Shown one piece after another: positions 15,344 through 23,850 of a DNA stretch of 49,855 nt. Every line of letters starts with the position of its first letter. Position 1 is the first letter of the stretch. Source of the DNA: Firmicutes bacterium CAG:534. GTDB taxonomy: Bacteria; Bacillota; Clostridia; Lachnospirales; Lachnospiraceae. The position numbers and the translations under genes were made by a program. The notes beneath the pieces are model-generated. The model was not told the DNA's origin. It ran no database searches and saw only the letters and a list, made by a program, of their open reading frames with translations. The stretch is from assembly GCA_000436115.1 (NCBI GenBank), contig FR894521.1, positions 1 to 49,855 on the forward strand, in the 5' to 3' direction.

Positions 15344-16726
15344 ATGGCAAATATTTTCAGACTGGGAAATTTGAAAAAAACCCTGAGCTATCTTAAGCGA
15401 AATGGGATAAAAAGTGCATATTATGCTGCCAGAGAAAGAATTGAGACAGAAAAAGGGGAACACTATGTCTATGAGCAGCCGCAGGAAAAGGAGCTGCAAA
15501 GACAAAGGGAGGCGGCAGGAGCCCTTCACACCAGGTTTAGTGTGATCGTTCCGGCTTATGAAACGAAAGAAGAATATTTAAGGGCAATGCTGGACTCTGT
15601 ACTGCAGCAGACTTATGGGAATTTTGAACTGATCCTGGCGGATGCAAGCAAAAGCGATCAGGTGATGCAGATTGTGGGGGAGTATCAGGATAAAAGGATA
15701 CAATACCGCAGACTGAAACAAAACAACGGAATTTCAGCAAATACCAACCAGGCGCTGATGTACGCTACAGGAGATTATGCGGCGCTTCTGGATCATGATG
15801 ATGCGCTGACGCCGGATGCGCTTTACGAAATGGCGGCAGAAATTGAAAGGCAGGAAAAAGACGGAATAGAATTGCAAATGTTATATTCCGATGAAGATAA
15901 ATGTGACAGCAGCGGAACACAATTTTTTGAGGTAAACAAAAAGAAAGAATTTAATCTTGATTTAATTTTATCGAATAATTATATCTGTCATTTTCTGGTC
16001 ATGAAGAGACAGCTTATGCAGGAACTGGGCTTTCGGAGCGTGTGTGACGGAGCGCAGGATTATGATCTGGTGCTGCGGGCGGTCAGCGGAATGATGGGAA
16101 AGGATAAGAGAAGAAATACCATTCAGGAGCTTCCCATTGCCCATGTGCCGGGAGTGCTTTATCACTGGAGATGTCATCAGGCTTCCACCGCAGAAAATCC
16201 GGACAGTAAGCAGTATGCCTATGATGCGGGGAAAAGGGCATTACAGGACTTCTTAAGGAGCAGGGAATGGAAGGGAACGGTACAGAGCCTGAAGCATCTG
16301 GGCTTTTACAGGATAGAATTCCAGCCGGATCTTATGACAAACCGTCCGGATGTGGCTGTGATCGGCGGAAAGCTTGTGAATGCAAAAAATATAATAACGG
16401 GCGGTATTTATGATGATGACGGGGTATGCCCCTATCTGGGACTTCACAGGGAATACAGCGGCCCCATGCACAGGGCAGTCCTGCGGCAGGAGGCCTATGC
16501 TGTGGATGTGAGGTGCATGCTGCTGTCCCCCAGGGCGGAAAAGATCATGGAGGAGCTGTTGGGACTGCCTTATCTGCGGGAGATCCAAAGCGGAAGATTT
16601 AACTGGCAGGACAGCCTGAACCAGGAAACAGATTATGTGGAGCTGAGCTTAAAATTCTGTGAGAAGATCAGACGGCAGGGCATGAGGATCCTGTGGGATC
16701 CGCAGATGACGGAAAAGATCAAATAA
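15344..16726 (+). CDS. GT2 glycosyltransferase
   Basis: A 460-residue enzyme whose GT-A domain begins near residue 64 (FSVIVPAYETKEEYLRAML) and has the metal site LLDHDDALTP (about 150) and LYSDEDK. It closely resembles the first half of the tandem GT2 at 11437, including ISANTNQAL and YHWRCHQASTAENP, so the two probably share ancestry and a donor type. The C-terminal 100 residues lack a recognised motif. Starts at 15344 (MANIFRLGNLKKTL, which fits the usual N-terminus of this group) and 15320 are both possible; neither has a strong ribosome site. It likely adds one sugar of the surface polymer. Confidence 0.87.
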   Translation: MANIFRLGNLKKTLSYLKRNGIKSAYYAARERIETEKGEHYVYEQPQEKELQRQREAAGALHTRFSVIVPAYETKEEYLRAMLDSVLQQTYGNFELILADASKSDQVMQIVGEYQDKRIQYRRLKQNNGISANTNQALMYATGDYAALLDHDDALTPDALYEMAAEIERQEKDGIELQMLYSDEDKCDSSGTQFFEVNKKKEFNLDLILSNNYICHFLVMKRQLMQELGFRSVCDGAQDYDLVLRAVSGMMGKDKRRNTIQELPIAHVPGVLYHWRCHQASTAENPDSKQYAYDAGKRALQDFLRSREWKGTVQSLKHLGFYRIEFQPDLMTNRPDVAVIGGKLVNAKNIITGGIYDDDGVCPYLGLHREYSGPMHRAVLRQEAYAVDVRCMLLSPRAEKIMEELLGLPYLREIQSGRFNWQDSLNQETDYVELSLKFCEKIRRQGMRILWDPQMTEKIK

Positions 16727-16737
16727 AAGGAAAAAAG

Positions 16738-17706
16738 ATGAACCCTCGGACGACAGTTGTAATCCCCAATTATAATGGAAAGAAATATCTGAAGGAGTGT
16801 ATGGATTCTCTGAAAAAGAGTACCATACCCATAAAGATCATACTAGTAGATAACGGATCGGAGGATGGAAGCATTGCGTTTATGAAGGAAAGCTATCCCC
16901 AGGTCAGACTTTTGGCTTTTCCGGAAAACAGGGGCTTTTCTGCAGCTGTCAATGCCGGGATCCGTGCAGCAGATACGGAGTATGTTCTGCTTTTAAACAA
17001 TGATACCAGATCAGAGCCGGAGCTTGCGGCCGAACTGGAAAAAGTGCTGGATCAGGAGGAAAAGGCGCTTTGTGCAGGAGCCAAAATGGTCAGTATGTGT
17101 CAGCCCCAGTATCTTGACGGTGCAGGAGATTATTACTGTGCTCTGGGATGGGCTTTTGCGAGGGGGAAGGATCAGGACAGGAACCGCTTTGGGGAGCCTG
17201 ACAGAACCTTTTCTGCCTGCGCGGGGGCAGCTCTTTACCGAAAGAGCCTGTTAGAGGAAATCGGCCTGTTTGATGAGGAGCATTTTGCCTATCTGGAGGA
17301 TGTGGATGTGGGCTATCGGGGAAACATTTACGGCTATCCCAGCAGATATGCGCCCTCGGCAGTGGTTTTTCATGCAGGCAGCGGTGTCAGCGGCTCAAGG
17401 CATAATAAATTTAAGGTGGAGCTTTCTGCCAGAAACAGTATTTATCTGATCTATAAGAATATGCCCTTTCTCCAGATGCTTCTGAACCTGCCTTTTTTGC
17501 TGGTAGGATATGGGGCAAAGCTTTTGTTTTTTGTCAGAAAAGGGCTGGGAGCTTCCTATCTGAAGGGACTTTTAGACGGTTTTACCCTTTCTTTTTCGGC
17601 AAATGGCAGGCAGCACAAAGTCAGGTTCCGGGTTACGAGACTCGGAAACTATCTGTGGATCCAGGGGCAGCTCTGGCTGAATATGATCCGCAGGCTGAAA
17701 GGGTAG
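16738..17706 (+). CDS. GT2 glycosyltransferase (rhamnosyltransferase-like)
   Basis: A 322-residue enzyme with the GT-A start TTVVIPNYNGKKYL (about residue 4), nucleotide-binding VDNGSEDGS, metal site LLNNDT (about 87) and LEDVDVGYR (about 187). A hydrophobic C-terminal stretch (about 245-270, LLNLPFLLVGYGAKLLFF) suggests membrane association, where lipid-linked acceptors lie. It follows the previous glycosyltransferase by 11 bases. The chosen ATG has AAAGGA before it; the frame is also open upstream into the preceding gene, but that part is not family-like. Confidence 0.9.
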   Translation: MNPRTTVVIPNYNGKKYLKECMDSLKKSTIPIKIILVDNGSEDGSIAFMKESYPQVRLLAFPENRGFSAAVNAGIRAADTEYVLLLNNDTRSEPELAAELEKVLDQEEKALCAGAKMVSMCQPQYLDGAGDYYCALGWAFARGKDQDRNRFGEPDRTFSACAGAALYRKSLLEEIGLFDEEHFAYLEDVDVGYRGNIYGYPSRYAPSAVVFHAGSGVSGSRHNKFKVELSARNSIYLIYKNMPFLQMLLNLPFLLVGYGAKLLFFVRKGLGASYLKGLLDGFTLSFSANGRQHKVRFRVTRLGNYLWIQGQLWLNMIRRLKG

Positions 17707-17721
17707 GGGAGAACTGTCCCC

Positions 17722-17750
17722 TTGTGCTTTTGGCAATCTTATTGTAAAAT
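17722..17750 (+). promoter_or_regulatory. Sigma-A-like promoter for the sugar-phosphate transferase gene
   Basis: TTGTGC (17722-17727) and TAAAAT (17745-17750) are spaced by 17 bases. A small GGGGA/TCCCC hairpin (17706-17721) directly precedes it. The -35 is imperfect, so confidence is moderate. Confidence 0.55.
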
Positions 17751-17771
17751 ATCTGCAGAAGGTAGCAGAAA

Positions 17772-19181
17772 ATGATAAAGGACAATCAGAAATTTTTTAA
17801 TAAAATGCACCTGGTAGTAGATGCCATCGTTGTTGCAATCTCCTACCTGCTTGCATGGTATATTAAATTCTGTACGGGACTTGCGGATACAGAACCGGGA
17901 GTAGGGGCACTCGATATGAAAACATATTTCAGCGCCCTTTATTTTCTTGTACCCGGTTATGTGTTTTTATATTACTTTTTTAACATGTATACGCCCAAGC
18001 GGGCCACAAGAAGAAAATATGAGATTGCAAACATCATAAAGGCCAATACCGTGGGGATCGTTCTGTTTGTGGTAGGTCTGTTTATGATCAAGCAGCTTCA
18101 TTTCTCCAGAGTGGTGCTGGGCTGTTTTTATGTGTTCAACATTATTTTTACCACGGCAAGCAGAACCATGATCAGAAACGCCCTGCAGTTTTTCAGGCGT
18201 AAGGGCTACAACTTAAAATATATGCTGCTGATCGGTTATTCCAGGGCGGCAGAGGAATATATTACCCGGATCAATGCCAATCCCCAGTGGGGATATGTGG
18301 TCAGGGGAATCCTGGATGACCGTATCCCCAGAGGAACCATTTACAAAGGGGTCAAGGTCGTAGGAAAGATCGAGAATATCAAGTATATCCTGCCGGAAAA
18401 CAAGCTGGATGAAATTGCCATCACTTTGTCTCTGGATGATTATGACCATTTGGAGAGCATTGTGGATCTGTGTGAGAAATCCGGCGTGCATACGAAATTT
18501 ATTCCGGATTACAATTCGCTGGTGCCGAGCCATCCTTATACAGAGGATCTGATGGGACTTCCGGTGATCAACATCCGCTATGTACCGCTTACCAATACCC
18601 TGAACTGGGTGGCAAAAAGAGCTGTGGATATTATCGGCTCGGCTCTTGGAATTTTGATCTCATCCCCCATTATGCTGGCGGAGGCCATTGCCATCAAGGC
18701 GACCAGCCCCGGCCCGGTGCTGTTTAAGCAGGAGCGTGTGGGAATGCACAGCAAGCCCTTTATGATGTACAAGTTCAGAACTATGGAGCTACAAAAGGAA
18801 TCGGCGGAAAGGGAAGCCTGGACGGTCAAGGATGATCCCCGTGTGACCAAGGTAGGAAAGTTCCTGCGGAAAACCAGTCTGGACGAGCTGCCCCAGCTTT
18901 TTAACATTCTGGTAGGGGAGATGTCCCTGGTTGGGCCAAGGCCGGAAAGACCCCGTTTCGTGGAGCAGTTTAAGGAAGAGATCCCAAGGTATATGATCAA
19001 GCACCAGGTGCGTCCGGGACTGACAGGCTGGGCTCAGGTAAACGGCTACAGAGGGGATTCCTCCATCAGGAAGAGGATCGAATATGATCTGTTTTACATT
19101 GAAAACTGGACCATGTCATTTGACATTAAGATCATGCTCCTGACGATTTTTAAGGGTTTCATTAATAAAAATGCATATTAG
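17772..19181 (+). CDS. Undecaprenyl-phosphate sugar-1-phosphate transferase (WcaJ/CpsE-type)
   Basis: Starts polysaccharide synthesis by moving a sugar-1-phosphate from a nucleotide sugar to undecaprenyl phosphate. The 469-residue protein has the full WcaJ-type layout: four N-terminal membrane helices (about residues 10-130), a nucleotide-fold middle domain (LLIGYSRAAEEYITRI), a further membrane segment (IIGSALGILISSPIMLAEAIA), and the catalytic bacterial-transferase domain with KQERVG, YKFRTM, LDELPQL and GPRPERP. The catalytic Asp/Glu pair of LDELPQL is intact. It is the only initiating transferase seen here, so it may prime the polymer built by the upstream glycosyltransferases, although it has its own promoter. 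Confidence 0.94.
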   Translation: MIKDNQKFFNKMHLVVDAIVVAISYLLAWYIKFCTGLADTEPGVGALDMKTYFSALYFLVPGYVFLYYFFNMYTPKRATRRKYEIANIIKANTVGIVLFVVGLFMIKQLHFSRVVLGCFYVFNIIFTTASRTMIRNALQFFRRKGYNLKYMLLIGYSRAAEEYITRINANPQWGYVVRGILDDRIPRGTIYKGVKVVGKIENIKYILPENKLDEIAITLSLDDYDHLESIVDLCEKSGVHTKFIPDYNSLVPSHPYTEDLMGLPVINIRYVPLTNTLNWVAKRAVDIIGSALGILISSPIMLAEAIAIKATSPGPVLFKQERVGMHSKPFMMYKFRTMELQKESAEREAWTVKDDPRVTKVGKFLRKTSLDELPQLFNILVGEMSLVGPRPERPRFVEQFKEEIPRYMIKHQVRPGLTGWAQVNGYRGDSSIRKRIEYDLFYIENWTMSFDIKIMLLTIFKGFINKNAY

Positions 19182-19338
19182 GGGGAACAACTACAAATCT
19201 TAATCATATATTAAAATAGCTTTTCAGGGGTTGCCCCAAAACCTATTTTGTGAGAAAATATTACAATATGGATGGGCGAGTACAGAGGATAAGTCCCGTC
19301 AAAGCAAGTTGAAACGAAAAGGGAGAGAAAATAAGGCA
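19182..19338 (+). other. AT-rich leader of the LCP gene, function unclear
   Basis: This 157-base gap holds a short GGGG/CCCC hairpin (about 19228-19238) and a TACAAT at 19263-19268 without a convincing -35. A TTGCCC-17-GAAAAT pair is a weak alternative. I see no known riboswitch consensus. Confidence 0.3.
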
Positions 19339-20586
19339 ATGACTACAACATCTAATAAAAAACCAGTCAGGAAAAAGCCGGTAAGGCATGAGGATGAAGT
19401 GCATGCAAGAAGCAGCCATACCCGCTCCGGGTCAGGGCACAGCTCATCAGGACACAGCACCCAAGGCCGCGGCTCCGTAAACCATAGTACCGGTGAAGTC
19501 AGAAACAAGAAGAAAAGACCGCCGGAAAGCGCAAAGGCCCGTTCCAAGAAAAAGAGAACGAAGATTCTGCTGTTTATTGTGGAGATTTTCGTCCTTTTAT
19601 TGATGGTTGTTGTGTTATATGGCGTTTTAAAGACAGAAAAGGTTGGAAAGGTCGATATTCCGGAAGAGGATATTGTGATCAACCCTGAGGTAGAACAAAA
19701 GGAAGAAACGACCATGAAGGGATACCGGAATATAGCGCTGTTTGGCGTGGATTCCACTACCGGAGCCCTGACCAAGAATACCAGAAGCGATACCATTATG
19801 ATCGCTTCCATTAATCTGGACAGCGGGGAATGCCGTCTGGTCAGCGTATACCGTGACACTTATCTGAACCTGAGTAATGATTCCTATAATAAATGTAATG
19901 CTGCCTATGCAAAGGGCGGCCCTATGCAGGCTATCAACATGCTGAATATGAACCTGGATCTGAATATTACAGACTTTGTAACCGTAGGATTTGCAGGCCT
20001 GAGCGATACCATCGACGCTTTAGGCGGAGTTATGATCGATGTGGATGATGCGGAGCTGCAGCATATTAACAATTATCAGCTTTGCATGGCACAGGATCTG
20101 AAGAGAGATTACACACCGGTTACCAGCACCGGGTATCAGCAGCTTGACGGATTACAGGCAACAGCTTACTGCCGTATCCGTTACACCAAGGGAGATGACT
20201 TTAAGAGAGCGGAGCGCCAGAGAGAGGTACTCATGGCGGTAGCGGACAAAGCAAAAACCGCTTCTCCTGCAACCTTAAATACCATTGCCAACAATGTATT
20301 TAATGAAATTTATACTTCACTTGATATTTCCGAGATCTTAGAGCTGCTGGGCGAGATCAGCAAGTATTCTATTGTGGATGAGGGCGGTTTCCCGGATGAA
20401 ACCTACCGCGCAACCGGAACCATTGGCTCTAAGGGAAGCTGCGTCGTACCGGTAGACCTGACAGACAACGTAACCTGGCTGCATAAATTCCTGTTTCAGG
20501 ATGATGCTTATATACCATCTGAGGAAGTAAAGTCCTACAGTGAAAAGATCAAAGCGGATACAAGCGGATATATCGGAAGCAAATAA
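19339..20586 (+). CDS. LytR-CpsA-Psr (LCP) family glycopolymer ligase
   Basis: LCP enzymes attach lipid-linked glycopolymers to peptidoglycan outside the membrane. This 415-residue protein has a long basic, His/Ser-rich cytoplasmic tail (about residues 1-72), one membrane helix (about 75-97, LLFIVEIFVLLLMVVVLYGVL without its first residue) and the LCP catalytic domain: NIALFGVDS, the conserved RSDTIMIASIN, SVYRDTYL and the later YCRIRYTKGDDFKRAERQ arginine cluster. Its position after the sugar-phosphate transferase suggests that it fixes the local polymer to the wall. The ATG at 19339 is chosen; upstream in-frame sequence is not LCP-like. A strong terminator follows. Confidence 0.94.
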   Translation: MTTTSNKKPVRKKPVRHEDEVHARSSHTRSGSGHSSSGHSTQGRGSVNHSTGEVRNKKKRPPESAKARSKKKRTKILLFIVEIFVLLLMVVVLYGVLKTEKVGKVDIPEEDIVINPEVEQKEETTMKGYRNIALFGVDSTTGALTKNTRSDTIMIASINLDSGECRLVSVYRDTYLNLSNDSYNKCNAAYAKGGPMQAINMLNMNLDLNITDFVTVGFAGLSDTIDALGGVMIDVDDAELQHINNYQLCMAQDLKRDYTPVTSTGYQQLDGLQATAYCRIRYTKGDDFKRAERQREVLMAVADKAKTASPATLNTIANNVFNEIYTSLDISEILELLGEISKYSIVDEGGFPDETYRATGTIGSKGSCVVPVDLTDNVTWLHKFLFQDDAYIPSEEVKSYSEKIKADTSGYIGSK

Positions 20587-20600
20587 AGATCGGAAAGAAA

Positions 20601-20626
20601 GGGCCAACCTTGGTTGGCCCTTTTTT
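20601..20626 (+). terminator. Rho-independent terminator after the LCP gene
   Basis: A perfect 9-bp stem, GGGCCAACC and GGTTGGCCC, with a TT loop, is followed by six T. Confidence 0.95.
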
Positions 20627-20664
20627 AAACAGAAAAGATCTGAGGGAGAGTAAAGGAGAAGGGT

Positions 20665-21600
20665 ATGGACAACATCAGGACAGATGTGATCATTCCGGTT
20701 TACAGGCCAACAGAAAAATTTCTGCGTTTGCTGGAAATGCTTGGCAGGCAGACGCAGGCGGTGGAAAAGATCATTGTAGTGAATACGGAGAAAGCGCTTT
20801 GGGATGCATTTCCGGGTACCAAAGGGCTGCAGGACAGATATCCGGGGCTTACCGTATTTCATATTGCAAAACAGGAGTTTGATCACGCAGGCACAAGAAA
20901 TTTCGGGGTACAGCAGTCGGAAAGCCCTTTTTTTGTGATGATGACGGATGATGCCATTCCAGCGGACACCCATTTGATCCAGCGGCTGCTGAAGCCTTTT
21001 TCTGATGAAAAGGTGGGGATGTCCTATGCAAGACAGCTTCCCGCAGAGGACTGCGGCGTGATCGAAAGGTATACAAGAAAATTTAATTATCCGGAGTACA
21101 AGGTTACAAAGGCGAAGGAGGATCTTGACAGGCTGGGGATTAAGACGTTCTTTGCGTCCAATGTCTGTGCGGCTTACCGCAGAGAATATTTTGACAGGCT
21201 GGGAGGGTTTGAAGAACCAGCCATCTTTAATGAGGATATGATCTATGCCAGACATCTGATTGATGCAGGCTACAGCATTACCTATGCTGCCGATGCCTGT
21301 GTGGCACACTCCCATAATTACAGCGGCAGGCAGCAGTTTCACAGGAATTTTGATCTGGGAGTTTCCCATGCGCAGCATCCCGAGGTGTTTGGCGATATTT
21401 CGGCGCAGTCGGAGGGAATACGCCTTGTGAAGGAAACGGCAGGCTACCTGTGCCGGATTAAAAAGCCCTATCTGGTAGTGAAGCTGATCTGGCAGAGCGG
21501 CTGTAAGTATCTGGGGTATCTTTTAGGAAAGCGCTATCGGCAGCTTCCTCTTGCAATGGTAAAAAGATGTTCCATGAACAGAAATTATTTCCTGAAATAA
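20665..21600 (+). CDS. GT2 rhamnosyltransferase-like enzyme
   Basis: A 311-residue glycosyltransferase. DVIIPVYRPTEKFLRLLEML begins the GT-A fold, FDHAGTRNFG is a motif well known from dTDP-rhamnose-using transferases, and MMTDDAIP supplies the metal-binding Asp pair (about residue 92). NEDMIYARHLIDAGY corresponds to the catalytic-base region. The motif and the dTDP-rhamnose genes in the same region support rhamnosyl transfer, although the acceptor is unknown. It lies just after a strong terminator with a good AAAGGAG ribosome site but no clear promoter, so transcription may depend on readthrough. Confidence 0.9.
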   Translation: MDNIRTDVIIPVYRPTEKFLRLLEMLGRQTQAVEKIIVVNTEKALWDAFPGTKGLQDRYPGLTVFHIAKQEFDHAGTRNFGVQQSESPFFVMMTDDAIPADTHLIQRLLKPFSDEKVGMSYARQLPAEDCGVIERYTRKFNYPEYKVTKAKEDLDRLGIKTFFASNVCAAYRREYFDRLGGFEEPAIFNEDMIYARHLIDAGYSITYAADACVAHSHNYSGRQQFHRNFDLGVSHAQHPEVFGDISAQSEGIRLVKETAGYLCRIKKPYLVVKLIWQSGCKYLGYLLGKRYRQLPLAMVKRCSMNRNYFLK

Positions 21601-21717
21601 CAAAATTGACAAAAAGTTATCACAGATTAAACACAATTACCGGCTATACTGAGACACATAAACAGATAGAAAAAGCGGTTAAAGCCGCAAAGGATAGAGA
21701 AAAGAGGGTGTTGTGTT

Positions 21718-23136
21718 ATGTATGAAAACGAATATCAGAATAATATGTATCATTATGAAACCGGCAGCGCTCCTTCAGGAAATGCGGGAAAAGCTCCGGA
21801 CAAAAAGGAGAAGAAAGGAATGGGAGCCGGAAAGAAAATTGCCATTGCATTATGCTGCGGACTTTGCTTCGGTGTTTTTGCAGGAGTAGGCTTTGAAGCG
21901 GTCAGTACGGCAAGCAGCCTGATAAAGGGGGTAGCCGGTTCCGCAAAGGAAGCGGTCACGGAAACGGCACAGATCCCGGAAACCTTACAGGGCACGGAGG
22001 AAGCTTCAGGTCAGAGCGCAAAGGATGAGACAGCAAAGAAAGAGGACAGCTCTGCCGGAGCCACAGATGCGGTAACAACCCAGAATGTTACCACAGCAGT
22101 TACGGATGTGACAAAGGTGGTGAAGGAAGTAATGCCTTCAGTGGTATCCGTCAATAACAAGTATGTAGAGACCATGTCCTTCTTCGGCCAGTCCTACAGC
22201 AATGAGGCAGAGAGCAGAGGATCCGGTATTATCGTAGGACAAAATGACACAGAGCTTTTATTAGTATCGAATTACCATGTGGTAGCTTCTGCAGAAGAAC
22301 TGACCGTCCAGTTTGTAGACGGGTCACAGGTACAGGCGCAGATCAAAGGAACGGATGCAGACAAGGATCTGGCAGTGATCGCCGTTCAGCTTTCCGATAT
22401 CAGCAGTGATACCATGAGCCAGATCAAGATCGCTACACTGGGAGATTCCGACGCCCTTACCGTAGGAGAACCGGTGATCGCCATCGGAAATGCCCTGGGC
22501 TATGGACAGTCTGTAACCACAGGAGTTGTCAGCGCCCTGAACAGAGCCATTGCAGTGGACAGCAACGGAAACAGTACAGAAGCTGCAGCCGGACAGGACA
22601 CCGAGATCAATACTTTTATCCAGACAGATGCAGCCATTAATCCCGGTAACTCAGGCGGTGCGCTTTTGAATATTAACGGAGAGGTCATTGGGATCAACTC
22701 CAATAAGATCGGCGGCAACAGTGTAGAAGGTATGGGATATGCAATTCCCATTTCAGATGCAAAGCCGATCATTGAAGATCTGATGACCAAACAGACCAAG
22801 CTGAAAGTCAGTGAAGAGAGCAAAGGATATCTTGGCATTACAGGTGTGGATGTTGCCGCAGAATATTCCCAGATCTATGGAATTCCACAGGGCATTTATG
22901 TTTCCTCTGTTATAGAGGGAACGGCAGCAGCAAATGCAGGCCTTGTAAAGGGCGATATCATCACAGCGCTGAACGGAACGGAAATGACCACCATGGCAGA
23001 ACTGAAGGATGAGCTTTCCTACTACGCAGCAGGAACAACCATTGAGCTGACCATCATGCAGGGAAGTCCTACAGGATACCAGAGCAAGACCGTCACGGTG
23101 ACCCTGGGATCGCAGAATACAACTTCAGCACAATAA
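21718..23136 (+). CDS. htrA: HtrA/DegP-family serine protease, membrane-anchored
   Basis: Surface quality-control protease of 472 residues. Layout: a cytoplasmic tail, one membrane helix (about residues 40-60), an Ala/Thr/Glu-rich linker, a trypsin-like domain and one PDZ domain (about 375-465). The catalytic triad is complete: His in SNYHVVAS (about 186), Asp in DKDLAVIAV (about 217) and Ser in NPGNSGGALL (about 311). A GAGGGTG ribosome site precedes the ATG. The upstream 117 bases contain TTGACA at 21606 and TATACT at 21645, but their spacing is too long for one sigma-A promoter, so regulation is unresolved. It may handle misfolded envelope proteins together with the PrcB-like lipoprotein that follows. 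Confidence 0.95.
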   Translation: MYENEYQNNMYHYETGSAPSGNAGKAPDKKEKKGMGAGKKIAIALCCGLCFGVFAGVGFEAVSTASSLIKGVAGSAKEAVTETAQIPETLQGTEEASGQSAKDETAKKEDSSAGATDAVTTQNVTTAVTDVTKVVKEVMPSVVSVNNKYVETMSFFGQSYSNEAESRGSGIIVGQNDTELLLVSNYHVVASAEELTVQFVDGSQVQAQIKGTDADKDLAVIAVQLSDISSDTMSQIKIATLGDSDALTVGEPVIAIGNALGYGQSVTTGVVSALNRAIAVDSNGNSTEAAAGQDTEINTFIQTDAAINPGNSGGALLNINGEVIGINSNKIGGNSVEGMGYAIPISDAKPIIEDLMTKQTKLKVSEESKGYLGITGVDVAAEYSQIYGIPQGIYVSSVIEGTAAANAGLVKGDIITALNGTEMTTMAELKDELSYYAAGTTIELTIMQGSPTGYQSKTVTVTLGSQNTTSAQ

Positions 23137-23154
23137 GATCAGACCTGATAAACT

Positions 23155-23189
23155 TACCGCCTTTCCTTCGGGAAGGGCGGTATTCTTTG
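23155..23189 (+). terminator. Terminator after htrA
   Basis: ACCGCCTTTCC pairs with GGAAGGGCGGT (one G-T wobble) around a TTCG tetraloop and is followed by a T-rich ATTCTTTG. Confidence 0.85.
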
Positions 23190-23233
23190 TCTCCGGCCTT
23201 CATAAACTGGTAAAAAGGCGAGGAGGCCTTTCA

Positions 23234-23665
23234 ATGAAAAGGAATTTCAAAAGAGTTTTAGGGTCTGCGGCAGCGGCGCTGCTGCTTCTGTGCTTTCTCG
23301 GAGGATGTGGAAAAGAACGTAATTCCTTAGAAAAGATCAAAGATCTGGAATTTACAGTGCTGGCGGAAGAAAATATCCCGGAAGAGCTGAAAAAGGTTAT
23401 TGAAGAAAAGAAGGAAATGCCCTTTAAGCTGACCTATCAGGACAATGGATTTTTGTACATCTGCATTGGATATGGAAAACAGGAGGGCGGTGGCTACAGC
23501 ATCACCGCAGATCAGCTCTATCTTACAGAAAATGCAATTTATGTGGATACCACCCTGATCGGGCCGGACCCGGCCGGGGAGGGAACAGAAAGAAAGAACG
23601 CGCCGTCCTGCCCCATGATCGTACTGAAAACAGAATTCATTGATAAGCCGGTGGTATTTGATTAA
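23234..23665 (+). CDS. Small lipoprotein, PrcB-like C-terminal domain
   Basis: A 143-residue predicted lipoprotein. The signal peptide ends in a lipobox with LGGC (Cys at about residue 25). The rest contains ICIGYGKQEGGGYSITADQL, strongly reminiscent of the GGYxI core of PrcB-type (protease complex subunit) domains, and ends in a strand pair around MIVLKTEFIDKPVVF. PrcB works with the secreted protease PrtP in Treponema; a link to the neighbouring HtrA is only inferred from position. An AGGAGG site lies 9 bases before the ATG, and terminators on both sides suggest a one-gene transcript. Confidence 0.75.
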   Translation: MKRNFKRVLGSAAAALLLLCFLGGCGKERNSLEKIKDLEFTVLAEENIPEELKKVIEEKKEMPFKLTYQDNGFLYICIGYGKQEGGGYSITADQLYLTENAIYVDTTLIGPDPAGEGTERKNAPSCPMIVLKTEFIDKPVVFD

Positions 23666-23703
23666 CATCCCCTGCTTGCCGGAAGAGCCAGGTAAGCTCA
23701 TAG

Positions 23704-23738
23704 GATACCGCAGATTTGAGAAAAGTCTGCGGTATTTT
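23704..23738 (+). terminator. Terminator after the lipoprotein gene
   Basis: ATACCGCAGA pairs with TCTGCGGTAT around a short AT-rich loop and is followed by TTTTTG. Confidence 0.88.
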
Positions 23739-23774
23739 TGCGCCTGGCCCTCCCGCCGGAGGCGTTTCTTTGTA

Positions 23775-23803
23775 TTGCTGCATTTTGGTTTGCGCGCTAT
23801 AAT
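23775..23803 (+). promoter_or_regulatory. Sigma-A promoter of the pyrC-pyrK-pyrD operon
   Basis: TTGCTG (23775-23780), a 17-base spacer and a perfect TATAAT (23798-23803). The leader of about 40 bases is too short for a PyrR attenuator, and no anti-terminator is visible. Confidence 0.78.
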
Positions 23804-23850
23804 AAAAAAAGTAACTGCTGGAAACGGATCGCAAAAAGGACAAAGAGGCA

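Noticed and set aside
19182..19338. Riboswitch (c-di-GMP or c-di-AMP type) before the LCP gene
   Set aside because: Short matches such as GGGGGAAC were seen, but the conserved cores and paired helices of these classes could not be assembled.
20338..21378. 346-codon minus-strand frame across the LCP and GT2 genes
   Set aside because: It runs antisense to two well-supported genes and through a strong terminator, and shows no domain.
21601..21717. Sigma-A promoter from TTGACA (21606) and TATACT (21645)
   Set aside because: The 33-base spacing is too long, and no matching partner lies at 16-18 bases from either box.
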